A stretch of DNA of 64,000 nucleotides from Arenicola marina (lineage: Eukaryota; Annelida; Polychaeta; Arenicolidae), in contig CAXHSH010000416.1 in NCBI GenBank assembly GCA_964019135.1, forward strand, positions 248,001 through 312,000. Reading direction: 5' to 3'. Below, piece after piece: positions 53,015-64,000 of this stretch (the first letter of the stretch is position 1; each line of letters opens with the position of its first letter). The position numbers and the translations under genes were made by a program. Under the pieces are notes generated by a model that made no database searches, was not told the DNA's origin, and was given only the letters and a program-made list of their open reading frames with translations.

Positions 53015-53777
53015 CGCACAGATCATCAGTATATTGCACACACGGACCCGCTATTCAAATATCTCAAAATCTTGAAACTAAAAGATATACATACATTACA
53101 ACAATTTAAATTTTACCACCAATTCATAAATAATAACCTACCAGCTTACTTTCTCGAACACATGACATTCCTCAAGATAAATGACTTACATAGTTATAAC
53201 ACAAGACAAAACCACACATTTCATATCCCGACTACCAAACACAAATTCTGTCAACTTACCTTAAGACATAGTCTCATCCGGCACCTAAACAACACCCCTC
53301 CGCATATCATTAGCAAAGCAACCACACATTCGCTGAAAAGTTATGCGTCTCATATTAAGGACCATTTATTAATCGGTTATAAGGAATGTTGTGAAGCCTC
53401 ATATTGTTATGTCTGTCACGCACGCACGGAATAGGTATTTAGCTTTCTTAAACTTTTACTTTGGATCGTCTGTGTTGTAGATATTCGAAATACCATATTT
53501 GCTGTTGTAAATAAATTATATAGTGCATATGAACTCAGAAACAATATGTTAGAATCAGTGTCATTTTTAGCGTAACGTAACTGGCTTGTGTAACTGGCGT
53601 TACGTTTTTTTGTTTTTTGTGTGTGTTTTTTTAGGTGGCTCACATGCTAGCGACTGCCTGGCAGTCTTAATGTGAGTCTCCTCGGTCAGGCAACCCTATC
53701 TAATTGTTGTGTGTGTTTTTCTTTTTCTGTTTGTTTTGTTATGTTTGCTTGACCCAATAAAACGATTCTGATTCTGG
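53015..53777 (+). mobile_element. 3' end of a second L2/CR1-group LINE
   Basis: The ORF region (about 53024-53434) reads HTDPLFKYLKILKLKDIHTL, LHSYNTRQNHTF and CCEASYCYVCHARTE, parallel to the C-terminus of the LINE at 13.1-14.9 kb (HSEPLFKQFSILKLADIM, LHNYNTRH, CHLVNCYICKND). The 3' UTR holds the two-stem hairpin (53639-53676), AATAAA (53756-53761) and a short GATTCT tail. The copy is strongly 5'-truncated. Confidence 0.85.
53639..53676 (+). other. LINE 3' UTR two-stem hairpin, copy 2
   Basis: Outer stem CTCACAT (53639-53645) pairs with ATGTGAG (53670-53676). Inner stem GACTGC (53652-53657) pairs with GCAGTC (53661-53666) around CTG. The internal loop is GCTAGC and TTA, identical to copy 1 at 15136-15171. 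Stem bases differ from copy 1 on both sides in a compensating way. Confidence 0.8.
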
Positions 53778-55366
53778 TGGTAAGTTGATCGTAGAGAGCA
53801 TATACAGTTGGTACGTGTCAGGGTTGCTTATTAAGCCCCTTGCTATTTGCTTTTTGCATTTCTTTGTTAGAATATTATTAACCATAACATAAATTTAGCC
53901 AACACGAAGGTAGTTGTTTTTCGAAGAGGTAGTAGAACAGGTTGCTCAAACAAAACGAGAGATGGTATTAGTAACTAGGGGCACAAATGTGTACATGCTA
54001 AATTCTTTAGACGCCAGTCGGGAATCGACTGTAGTTTTTATCAGAAATGTGTGCGCTTACAATCATAGTGTTTACGTATTCTATATACCTTGTTCTGACA
54101 TCAATAAAGTGTGTTAACACTGGTCTTTTCGGTTATATTTTCGCGAAGAAATGTTGGGGCACACGACTTTTCCGGACTAACCGTCCACTATATTTGTTTT
54201 TGGCGCATGCCAGTACCTGGGAATGCAACTTAGTTCCCCGCTCCGTTAGCATATGACTCTCCGCAAAAAGGGCGTTAATTGTCAGTCGCTCACTTTAAAC
54301 TTAACGACAACAGCAGCGCCTTCTTTCACGGGTAATTAATGGTTACAAAGTTTGAACCCAATCATATTTAATCAGATACAACACATATTATCATATACAA
54401 CACAGAAATACTTGAATTTAATCTCCAGGCGTTGCAGAATCACGGCTAAATATCGGCACCGGGGGTTATGTCCACCGGGGGTTTTGTCCGTTCCCCGTCA
54501 ATTATCACCTTATCCCGCGCATAATATCGCTTTCGGGTGCGGCGGGCTATCTGGCTTGGTGCCAACGGTAATATTTTTCCCAACGCATTATCGCCCGAAC
54601 CGTCATCAAAGCAAACAAATCCCGTACTGTCTCGCGCCCACAACTTCCCATCAGTAGCAAGAGAACGAACTCTGCCCGGGGAACCATGCCTAAAACCACT
54701 GATAACACGCTGCTCTTAACATCAGTCACAGCAGTATCCAATTATACAGGATAGTTAAGCGGACTACACGTCAATTCTATAGAACCAACCAGGAAGTCAG
54801 GCAGATTTTATCCACTCAAGGTAGTAGTACTACGTTAAATGACGAACAACGGACGGGAAACAGCCCCCATACTCAACCAAACTTTTTTTTGTTTTACTGA
54901 ATCAATCTATGAGCTTGGGCCTTAGTTTTACTGTGTTTTACTAGTTTTAGCCGCAATTTTGGTATTCTGTACTTGATGCACAATAATTGCACAGAAAGTG
55001 TTTAAATATTTTTAACATTTATGTCCCGTTATTCAGTAGCTCCCGGTCTCAATTGATGTCAATATAATTATCTATATTATTTCTGCCCAATGTCTACCTT
55101 CTGCCTGCTACTGTTTAACGTATAAAACAAAATAATGTCATACTGTTATTTCTTTCGCTTATTACTACGAATGATAAAAGCTACAGTCGTTTACCGACTG
55201 GCGTCAAAAACAACTTTGCATGGACGCTGTTGTGCCCCTAGAAAGCGGGCTTGCCTGGGGGCACTTGCGCCAAGCCTCTCTGGCTCAGCCGATCTCTGGC
55301 TCAGTTCAGTTAATTTCAGAAGACAGTAGACGGATTTTTTTTACTCTGAGGATCCCGCCTGTTATC
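53778..55366. other. Intergenic stretch before gene C
   Basis: Short ORFs on both strands (53914-54117, 54352-54657, 54741-54547) show no motif. The stretch should contain the gene C promoter and 5' UTR. The in-frame ATG at 55220 would add 49 residues, which I do not favour because of its weaker context (TTTGCATGGA). Confidence 0.45.
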
Positions 55367-58300
55367 ATGGCACTAATCACATTGGCTGCGCTAAACGAGT
55401 CACAAAATGAGATACATGGACCAATTCGGCTAACCGTGTGTGAACACTCCAGTCAAGGGTGGACGACCCTGGATTCCGCATCGAATTGTCTCAGAATGGC
55501 AGTCGGCGATGAGACATGCGCGAAAAGAGCCATTCTGTACAACGCGTCATTGGGAGAGACTATGGCGGTTGGACAGACCGTCATGGTCATGGACTTTTTG
55601 CACAAAAATTCCACCATATCCATACTGAAGACGACAAAAGTGTACAGGTAAGTGGCACTGACTTGTACTTGTAAGAACAATTATAACTTGTAAACGTTGG
55701 ACAGCTTCGGCATGGCTATGGTCTGTAGCGAAGTGTAAAAAATCTGTTAGACCTGTAAATTTCCTGAACATCATACGTTTCCATGACGGGTCAGGTAGGT
55801 TTAGTCCGTGGGCCCACTTGGATCGCAGTCTGTTTTAACCGCTGGATGATTTGAACACAGGGGCTCCTGTGACTTGACAGTGGAAGTGTGGAGGGGAAGG
55901 GGGTGTAGGGTTTGTGTATGGAAACCCCTGCAGGGACGGATCTAGAAATTTGCCAAGTGGGGGGGGGGGGGGTGATCATTGAAAACTTGCGCCCGGGGGA
56001 GGGGGGTCCTCTGTGAAAAATGCGACAGGGGGGGGGGGGCGTTGCTCGGAGAAGCCGACTTTAGCAGTGTATGTTCAGGTTCCCAAGGGGGGGGGGTCTC
56101 CCTAACCCCCTTCCCCCTTGGATCCGCCCCTGCCCTGTATGCACCTGCCTCTCGCAGAAAGCGCAGCATGTTATTTCCGTCAACCAGTTTAAAGTGGGTC
56201 ATGGGAAAAGGTCATGTTTGTTTTGACGCTTTATTTGCGTTTTGCAAAGGTAAATAGGCGGGCGGAAGATGTACCTTTGATTACCCATTTGATAGCCTTT
56301 GATAGGACGGGGCCAGTCGTTTATTATCATCAATTTGTACGTGCTCCGAGGCCCTGCTCTCCCCTATCGCTAATTGGCCTGAACAAAACAACAACCGTTT
56401 GATCGGTTCGCCCTTCACCGTCCGCTTAATCCCTAATCCCCTCTGCCCAATACCACCCCCCCCCCCCTCCCCCCCGCCTATATTAGTATTAAAATTGTGT
56501 GTTCTGTGAGGAACAAATGGGTATATGTTTAGTTAATTATACCCATGAGGCAGGAAGCCGATACGTCAGCCCCTCCCCCACCCGGCTGCCGCGCATTCGT
56601 CGAGGCGCAGACTAATCCGCTTGCTCGCGGCTCGACCCACCGCCCCCCCCCCCCTCCCACCACGCCCTGCCCACAACACCCTATGCCCCTTCCCCCCCAA
56701 CCCCCTTAAGCCCTTGTGCCGTTTTGCTGTCTGGCCATTATGACCATACACCGTGGTGTGTGGGGGTGGAGAGGGGGTGACAAAGTCTGTATATGACGTA
56801 TTGTACAATTAACTAGTGATAGACTGAAAAGACGTGTCACCTTGACAGTTAAAAATGGTTTGAGTACTGGGGGTGGGGGGTTGGAGAGTCCATAGAGACC
56901 TATGGGTGCCGAGGTACCGTCAGGCAGGAAAGGAACCTCAGGGGGTGAGGATTGACATGAAAAGCTGTGATCCCATGTGCTATGGTACGGAATGTATGGG
57001 AAAAGTGAAATAGTAAATCATGAACTGTGTCATTGGAAAAAATACCCCCTTTTGCATAACATATTGAATGATTGTAATATGGTGGGAGCAGCAAGTGTGA
57101 TGATTACGTGTAAATGGGTAGAGTAATGGTATGGGATGGTCACTGTGTTATTCATATGAATAGACTATTAAAGGCCCGAGAGAAGGACTGAACAAAATGA
57201 TATGGTCTCCCTAGCTGTATTCTGGTGAATGTGCCGTAATTACCGTGTGTTACATGTGGCAGAGATTTTAATATTGAAAATATGAGGAGGGAAACAATAG
57301 CTGACAGCATTGTGCATGTATGCATGAAGCTTTTGTATCCATGAGACAAGGAAATGGTGGTCTATGAGTTGCATAAATTTACTTTCAGTTTATGAGTAAA
57401 GGGAATTAATTGGTATTTTCGTGCGTAATGGCCACTGACAAGGTGTGATAAAATCCACGGATGGTTCAATGGTCTGTTTATATAAGTTCTTGAATGCTGG
57501 TTATTTTTTTCAAGTTTTGTTCAAAGTGGAACTACATTTTGTTATTTTTGCTGATGGATATTTTGATGTGTGATATGTAACGAAATACATAGCTGCTGTA
57601 GGTATTTAATGATTTCACTGGTAATTGTGATGTAGGTGCAGTTCTCAGAAGCTACCGGAGGCTATCCATGAACAAGGCAAGGGCTTGGCAAGCAGGGCGG
57701 TAAATGCCATCGTCTCCATATTGCAAGTGAATGCAATGCCCATCAAGTCGACAGTGTCGACCGAAGGGTCAGTTATTAACGTAAGTTTATAAGGACGAAT
57801 TGCACTTGGTTGAGAGATATGTCTGATGGCCATTGAAGTCAGTGAATTCATTTGAGACTGTTTGAGCAAAAAGTAAGTCTTAATGTGGTAGTTAGGACTG
57901 TTAAATATGTTAATGTGTTCGGCGTGTTGGCGAAATGGTTTTTGTCATGTCCTGGACAGTGCAGAGTACGCAATGTATATATTATGTTTTTATCAATGCA
58001 ATAGCATATATCTAATTAGTGGTAGGTATTGAAATAGATTTGGAAATGTCCGGTAACATTTGTACCAGTATCACCTGGCAAGTGGTAGTCTTTTCATTGT
58101 TGTGGAAATGTCTTGTTCATGTGCTAGTGATGTTTCCGCGTGTAGTCCGCTTAAGTGCAAAATTGGACACTGTGGTAATTGGTGTCTGGCGCTCGCGGGA
58201 CGTATAGCGCTGTTTTCGCATGTCATCCGCCTAATTGCAAAGTTGGACACTGTGTGTAGTGCGCTAGACTGTGATTTTGCAAACTGTACAGTTGCATACT

Positions 58301-60118
58301 GCATGTAGTGCGTTTAACTGTAAACCTGGATACTGCGTGTAGTCCGCGTAACTGTAAATTTGCATACTGTACAGTTGGATACTGCGGTAATTTGTGTCTA
58401 GCGCAGTTTCGCATGTAGTGTGCTTAACTATAAAGTTGGATACTGCCTGTAATTGCTTAAGTGGAAAGTTGGACGCTGCGGTTACCGATGGCTAGTGCTG
58501 TTTCCGCATACAGTACGCAACTGGTGTCTGACGATGTTTCTGCACGCAGTCCGCTTAACTCTAAAATTTGACACTGCAGTAACTGGTGTCTAGTGGGTGT
58601 GATATGTTGTTGCTTGGACGACGGTTTGGGCATTGCTACCAGCTTGCCACAGATTATCTAATATGGCGTTGAATTCGGCGATAAGGTGTTGGGACTAATG
58701 TTATTAGTGTTGCACCCAGCCAGGTATTGGTGACCATGCGGGAAAAGCACCGAGCGACAGTTCAAGGCGACTGCTTGCGCCAATGTGCTGGTGCAGGCAG
58801 TGGGTGCATCGGATGCATAAGTGGGACAGACAGACAGATATACACCTTCATTTTATTAGTACAGAATCTTATGTGGTTTACTAATTGTCAATATTGTATT
58901 GCTATATACATATTTTTGTCTGGTTGACTTAGATGTGACCTAGGATGAAGTAAATGGCATGGAGGAGCAACTAGGAATCTTCCACTTGCTTTCCTATTTG
59001 TGTGATGCTTAAGTGAACTATATGTGTTGTTCTGTTGTGCCTTGTTACATACATGTAATGCAGCATGACAGAGCTACGTTGTGTTGTAATAAGTGAAGTG
59101 ACGTTAGTAAGCCTTTTGCTATTTCAGGACAGTCCTGTGAAGATAGTTAACGCCAAAAGAAAGGACGCGGCCGTGAAGGAGATGATTTTGGAGGACGCGT
59201 CAGGAACTGTGAGAGTCGCCCTTTGGCGGTCGGCTACCACTGTGCCAGTGGCGGCCGGGGACCGTGTTCGCGTGAAAGACGCAACACTCACCTATTCTAA
59301 TTACTTTAAGGCACCAGTGTTAACGGTGAATCGTCCTGACCACGTCGAGGTAAGCCTGATGATGTTCTTTGATGTTGTCTCTGGATGATCGTTTGGTATA
59401 GTGCTTCTTTGTAAGGGCAATGTATTAATGGAATTGCGGGAGTTGAAGACGTGAGGCATTGTACGGTTTATGTATACATTTGCATTGATAAGTATACCTA
59501 AGTAAGTAGCATGGGATTGTCTCGTTCCTAATGTTATTGTCCTACTTGCATATGCCATAGTCTGGATAACAAATGTGTACCTGTTATAGGTGCTTAAAGC
59601 GGAACGAGGACACGCTGTTGCGACGGTGCTTGGCGTGATGCCCGTGATGAAGAGTGACGATGTAGCTGTCCTAATAGATGAAGCCGGCAAAGAAAAGGAG
59701 ATGGTGGCTAGCAGAAGGCTTTTGGCCCCGTTCGGCAACATGGACGAAATCCCCTCACTGTTGCCGCTCTACAATATTGTCATGGAGTACGAGGGGAACC
59801 GGTTATGTGCCATGAGTGAGGTGAGATGGAGTGTTTGATAGCTGTTTCGATGTTAGTCAAATGCATGTTGCATTACTAGCACATTGGTAGGACGAGAACT
59901 ATCCATAAAGCGGAATCAATGGGATAAAGTATGGGAAGTTGTGTTTTTGTAGGTAATTAGCAGCATCAGAATTTAGGATCGCATACGATAATTTTGTGAC
60001 ATTGTGTAGTACTTTACTGGAAGGCATATATGTTAAGTAAGGCGTACAAGGGATCTTTTTTTCACGAGAAAATATAAATTCACAGGTTGCTGAGGACGGA
60101 CCGGAGGATGTGCTGTGA
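55367..60118 (+). CDS. Gene C: OB-fold-like protein, five exons, 303 residues
   Basis: Exons: 55367-55647, 57636-57780, 59128-59349, 59590-59820 and 60086-60118. Donors are GTAAGT, GTAAGT, GTAAGC, GTGAGA; acceptors end TGTAG, TTTCAG, TTATAG, CACAG; phases are 2, 0, 0, 0. The total of 912 bases gives 303 residues and TGA at 60116-60118. Start chosen for the atcATGG context. Exon 3 (residues 143-216) reads SPVKIVNAKRKDAAVKEMIL, DASGTVRVALWRS, AGDRVRVKDATLTYSNYF, which has the strand pattern of an RPA-like OB fold. Exon 1 (IHGPIRLTVCEH, GQTVMVMDFLHK) may be a second. It probably binds single-stranded nucleic acid. No exact family is recognised; RPA1/RADX-like or a transposon accessory protein are options. 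Confidence 0.7.
55930..56120. repeat. G-tract cluster in gene C intron 1
   Basis: Runs of 9-13 G occur near 55961, 56029 and 56089, embedded in text such as GGATCCGCCCCTGCC and GGGACGGATCTAG. That text resembles an interspersed repeat end. On the minus strand it gives proline-rich chance ORFs. Further C runs lie at about 56455-56477 and 56641-56653. Confidence 0.6.
56121..57635. other. Gene C intron 1, remainder
   Basis: Apart from the C runs, the stretch is AT-rich with GGTATG-like motifs and no ORF I can support. Exon 2 of gene C starts at 57636. Confidence 0.45.
58125..58600. repeat. Degenerate repeat of about 60 bp in gene C intron 2
   Basis: Variants of GTAGTCCGCTTAACTGTAAA, TTGGACACTGCGGTAA and GGTGTCTAGCGCTGTTTCCG recur seven to eight times with 55-70-base spacing. 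Copies are strongly diverged, which suggests an old minisatellite. ORFs crossing it on both strands are by-products. Confidence 0.65.
59128..59349 (+). CDS. Gene C exon 3: OB-fold core
   Basis: The exon is 74 whole codons, phase 0 on both sides, and so forms a self-contained domain exon. Pattern: VKIVNAKRKDAAVKEMILED (beta 1-2), SGTVRVALWRSATTVPVAAG (beta 3 and loop), DRVRVKDATLTYSNYFKAPV (beta 4) and LTVNRPDHVE (beta 5). The order 'change in the meaning of a base sequence' strand, W-containing strand, G-D-x-V and N-Y/F aromatic resembles ssDNA-binding OB folds. Structural prediction would be needed for certainty. Confidence 0.65.
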
Positions 60119-60525
60119 TGGTATTTGATATCATGGGTCGCGACTTCGGGTAAGTGTGTTCGCCACCGTCTTTCGGAACAATTGTGTCACTTTCATCAGT
60201 GTAAGAGTGTTATAGTTTCTTTGTAATTATGACGGTGAAGGAAATGTCACTGGATGGAATTGGTGCTAGTTTGGTGTAAGGTAACACAGACTGTTGCAAA
60301 AAGATAGGCATAGCTGTGGTATGTGTGGTATGTCCGTAAAGAAATGTGTCATTATCACCGTATATATGATCGTTTGGCTGCTGCATGGATTGTATGTGCA
60401 TATACAAGATGGGTTGTTTTTACGTTGCAGTGTAGTGATCATGATGCCGGAAGTGATTGGTGATGTTGGTGGGAACTGGACGTGGCGTCCCTTTGCATGG
60501 CAAACAAACCCAAAGCGGCAACCAT
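60119..60525 (+). other. 3' flank of gene C
   Basis: An exon-like piece follows TTGCAG near 60431 (VIMMPEVIGDVGGNWTWRPF and on), running into the tandem duplication. It has no recognised homology and no clear polyadenylation signal precedes it. It could be an alternative 3' exon of gene C or chance. Confidence 0.35.
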
Positions 60526-62025
60526 CAGCATATGATATTTGTACCCATTTGCGTAGTCTTACTGTAAGGCCATTGTCTCCTGGACCTGTAGTAATTCGGT
60601 ATGTGTTAAAGACTGGTATAGATTAGGAAGTTTTATGCGGTGTATATGTAGACATTCCATAGGCACATGTTTGTGCCTATTGAAGGGCAATTATGGTGTA
60701 CATGTGATGTTAAACGGTAGTCGCATTTATTACTATGTGATTGTGTTCAGTTTGTATAGATTATTTGTTAGTGCAGGTGAACTGCTTTGTGTTGGGAAAA
60801 TGTGATTGGTGGAAGTTATTATTCAAGGAAAGTTATGATGTATTGTACGCTGGTCGGGACATGTCTCAGTTTGTGTGCATTTAGCAAGCGCGATAGGGTG
60901 GTTATTCAAGGCAGTTGCGTTATAGAAGGCTGTCCAGTGAACTTACTGTTCTCACTTTTGATCTCCACGATATTTTTGTTACGAAATACCTACTTTTGAA
61001 TCTAACTTTAATTATTTGCTTTCCGAGTCGCCATTTCAAAAATGCCGTAAATTAAGTGCTTCAGGAATGTGGAAGTGGGCACATTGAGTTCATAGGTCGT
61101 GGCCTGTTTTTTTTTGCGTCACGGTATATCCTTAAAATCGACACAAAATATTTTATCTATACCGTTAGTATGACGTGTTGTCGGTGGTTTATTTAGTATG
61201 AGCCTCAATAATGCTGCTACATCTGTTATTTGAGTCGTATTTTGGTAATTTTTATGGTTTGTATTTTTTCATCGGCATATGATATTTGTACCCATTTGCG
61301 TCGTCTTACTGTACGAGCATTGTCTCCTGGACCTGTGGTAATTCCGTACGTGTTAAAGACTTGTATAGATTAGGAAGTTGTATGCGGTGTATATGTAGGC
61401 GTTCAATAGGCACATGTTTGTGTCTATTGAAGGGCAATTATGGTGTACATGTGATGTTAAACGGTAGTCGCATTTATTACTACGTGATAGTGTTCAGTTT
61501 GTATAGATTATTTGTTAGTGCAGGTGAACTGCTTTGTGTTGGGAAAATGTGATTTCTGGAAGTTATTATTCAAGGACAGTTATGATGTATTGTACGCTGG
61601 TCGGGACATGTCTCAGTTTGTGTGCATTTAGCAAGCGCGATAGGGTGGTTATTCAAGGCAATTGCGTTAAAGAAGGCTGTCCAGTGAAGTTACTGTTCTC
61701 ACTTTTGGTCTCCAGGATATCTTTGTTACGAAATACCTACTTTTGAATCTAACTTTAATTATTTGCTTTCCGAGGCGCCATTTCAAAAATGTCGTAAATT
61801 AAGTGCTTCAGGAAAGTGGAAGTAGGCACTTTGTTTGTTTCATTAAGTTCATAGGCCGTGGCCTGTTCTTTTTTGCGTCAGGGTATATCCTTAAAATCGA
61901 CACAAAATATTTTATCTATACCGTTAGTATGACGTGTTGTCGGTGGTTTATTTAGTATGAGCCTCAATAATGCTGCTACATTTGTTATTTGAGTCGTATT
62001 TTGGTCATTTTTATGGTTTGTATTT
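60525..62025 (+). repeat. 747-bp tandem duplication
   Basis: CATATGATATTTGTACCCAT at 60529 recurs at 61276 (747-base offset), and similarity continues through TTAAACGGTAGTCGCATTTA, ACGCTGGTCGGGACATGTCT and TTTTATGGTTTGTATTTTT. The second copy ends near 62025. Differences are few, plus a small insertion (TTTGTTTCAT-like) in copy 2 near 61830. Both copies contain a matching ORF of about 70 codons (60787-60999 and 61534-61746), explained by duplication. Confidence 0.85.
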
Positions 62026-64000
62026 TTCCAGTTGTAACCTACTTTTTCGTAAGAGAGTATTGGACAGCCTGCAAGTGTTCATTCATGTGTTGTGATCGTT
62101 TACATGTTATGCTTTACGTGGTATTGTTAACGTTAAGAAATAAAGGTCGATTGTATACAATTACACGATGCTTCGTAACGTATGTGTGCTCTGTTGTCGC
62201 GGGCTAGCGGGGAGGAGTTTGATGCATTTGTAATAGAAATGTAATATATGATATCGATTACTGTTGAATTTCTATATATTTTGGACTTTCTGATCTAACT
62301 CCCGTCCCCCTTGGAGCTTAGCATGGACTTATGCATTCCATTGTGTCTCTTAAAATGGACAAGTTCTGACATCAGTCAGCTCGCCTCCGGTCAGCTCGAC
62401 TCGGCTGATTGCACCGTGACAGTTAGCGGTGTCAATATTAACTGGAACTGTTCATTATGAACATAATTAAAAGTAATGCACTGTTTTATCGTTTTTTATT
62501 AAAATAGCGCACACGTCAGTAAAGCACGGCAAGGTCTGTTTTCCGATGCATTTTGGTAGATAATGAGCACTTAAGGCGAAGGCGTGTCGTCACACATTTT
62601 CAAGTGAACTAGGAAAGTCGGGTAATTTCGGTCAGCGCGTAACTTCGACCACATGTATCCTTTTTTTCTCTGCTGCGTGGTCACATGTAGAATTTGTAAT
62701 ATAGTGAAGACGAAACAATTATTGTTCATGACCTTTATGACGTACGTCGCGGGAGAGTTGGCGGAATCAGTACTGTAATGTCATTGGCCTAATCAGCCGC
62801 ACCCGCGAAACTATAACTTTGGCGCGCTCCCTTTTTTGGCTGGGACGTCCCCCACCACAGATACGCCCACATACCTACCTATAGGCTGTAGTTTTGGTCT
62901 CCCTACAGCAGCTTTTTCTTTGCGAAGTGATACAATCTCATAACGTTTACGGGACAGGGAACTTGTTTGAAGTGTAGAGTACTAAAATGACATCTATTTT
63001 ATGCGATATTAAGGTAGTAAGATGACCGAATTTAGAGTAAAAAAAATGTTGCGCTTGGTGTAAATTCCATCAGTCGGTCGTGCAATATCGATCAGCCACA
63101 TGACGTAGGCCTGATCTACATATGTGCATGTGATAGCACAGCCAGACATAGCCCACTAAACTTGACCCTTCTGACAACAAGCTGATAGGCAGAAGGGGCC
63201 CTTACACCCCCGTTAGGGCCCGTTAGGTCGTGAGGGCTATGCATCAGGGCTAACGTAGACGGACGGGGGTTGAGGGACAATGGTTACTGGTGGATCCTTG
63301 GGACTTAGACCAAACCCGTCTCTCGCATTTTTTGCGGTGTGGACTCCCCCGTGAGTTCTCTAATAGAACAGACGTTTGTTGATAGAACTACACCGAAAAT
63401 GTGGAATTGTTTTTAAAAACAAACGAGTGATCGAAGTTACCCGCCGATATGGTCGACTTTACCCGCCCATGATCGAATTTAGCCGGATTCCCATTGGCCT
63501 TTTAAAACCGCCACTGACATTCAGATTTGCGGCATATTCGCTAGAGGGCGGCACTAAATAGAAGGCGACTCTTTACTGAAATACGATGATTATTAATTCA
63601 CGTATTAATAACTAAGACTATTGGTTCATTTCAGTAGCCTAACTATTGGATATACTGAGTCCCATGGTTTGGACTTTGAATTGAAAAGAAAAGGGTCGTT
63701 TTGGCGTCATTGCGTGGCCCAGGAATTCTATCAGCGGCATGGGTGAACTACTTATGGAGTCGTAGTGATGGTAGCGGTCGCCTAAGTAGGTGGGCAGATT
63801 GGAATAATGAGGAATAATTTGGGCTAAAAAGTGGCCTGCAATTGCCTATTTGGGCTGAGTAACGCCTTCAACGGGCAACGTACGCGCTTTAGACGTTATG
63901 AATGGTCAATTGGGCGCGGCGGGCACAACTTTGAACCATGTGCGCACTGTATAAGCCGATATTAACATAATGTTATTGGTAAAAGCATGCTTTACTACCG
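62026..64000. other. No recognised gene at the right edge
   Basis: ORFs at 61989-62207 and 63376-63561 carry no motif. Around 62785-62835, ATTGGCCT, a TTTGGCGCGC (E2F-like) string and GC-rich text could mark a promoter of a gene to the right, but no TATA box or first exon is evident. Confidence 0.4.

Noticed and set aside
18046..60118. Maverick/Polinton element (integrase plus protease)
   Set aside because: No protein-primed polymerase B, packaging ATPase or capsid gene was seen, and these genes have many introns, unlike Polintons.

Overview
This is animal nuclear DNA, almost certainly from a marine invertebrate. Coding sequence is split into short exons with GT..AG borders. The rest holds APE-type LINEs, a PIF/Harbinger transposase, inverted-repeat elements, minisatellites and about twenty long C or G runs. 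No bacterial, organellar, tRNA, rRNA or CRISPR feature was seen. A lancelet is my best guess and a cnidarian, hemichordate or echinoderm is possible; the sequence alone does not settle it.

Layout. 1.7-6.8 kb: decayed multi-part ORF set of an animal mobile family I know but cannot name, interrupted by a 339-bp repeat. 8.7-9.5 kb: Harbinger transposase. 12.0-15.3 kb: nearly intact L2/CR1-group LINE with a structured 3' end. 16.6-18.0 kb: element bounded by 16-bp inverted repeats. 18.0-28.1 kb: gene A, six in-phase exons encoding a Ty3-like (GIN/Ginger-type) integrase with complete H2C2 and DD35E residues. 28.3-28.7 kb: broken remnant of its C-terminal domain. 28.7-30.0 kb: reverse-strand RTE-like LINE fragment. 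30.5-35.5 kb: reverse-strand L1/Tx1-like LINE. 35.5-37.3 kb: HhH and gag-like pieces of an LTR-type element. 37.3-39.2 kb: two minisatellites. 41.2-52.4 kb: gene B, sixteen in-phase exons encoding an Ulp1-type (C48) cysteine protease followed by a C4HC3 PHD finger. 53.0-53.8 kb: second LINE 3' end with the same RNA fold. 55.4-60.1 kb: gene C, five in-phase exons encoding a 303-residue protein with an OB-fold-like exon. 60.5-62.0 kb: 747-bp tandem duplication.

Genes A, B and C lie on the same strand and stay open and in phase, while nearly everything between them is broken. Integrase, SUMO-type protease plus PHD finger, and a likely nucleic-acid-binding protein make a suggestive set. It could be the cargo of one very large Ginger-like DNA transposon, a single fused gene (A plus B) split by later LINE insertions, or separate domesticated host genes. 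All exon joins were derived by hand from splice signals and reading phase, with no transcript evidence.
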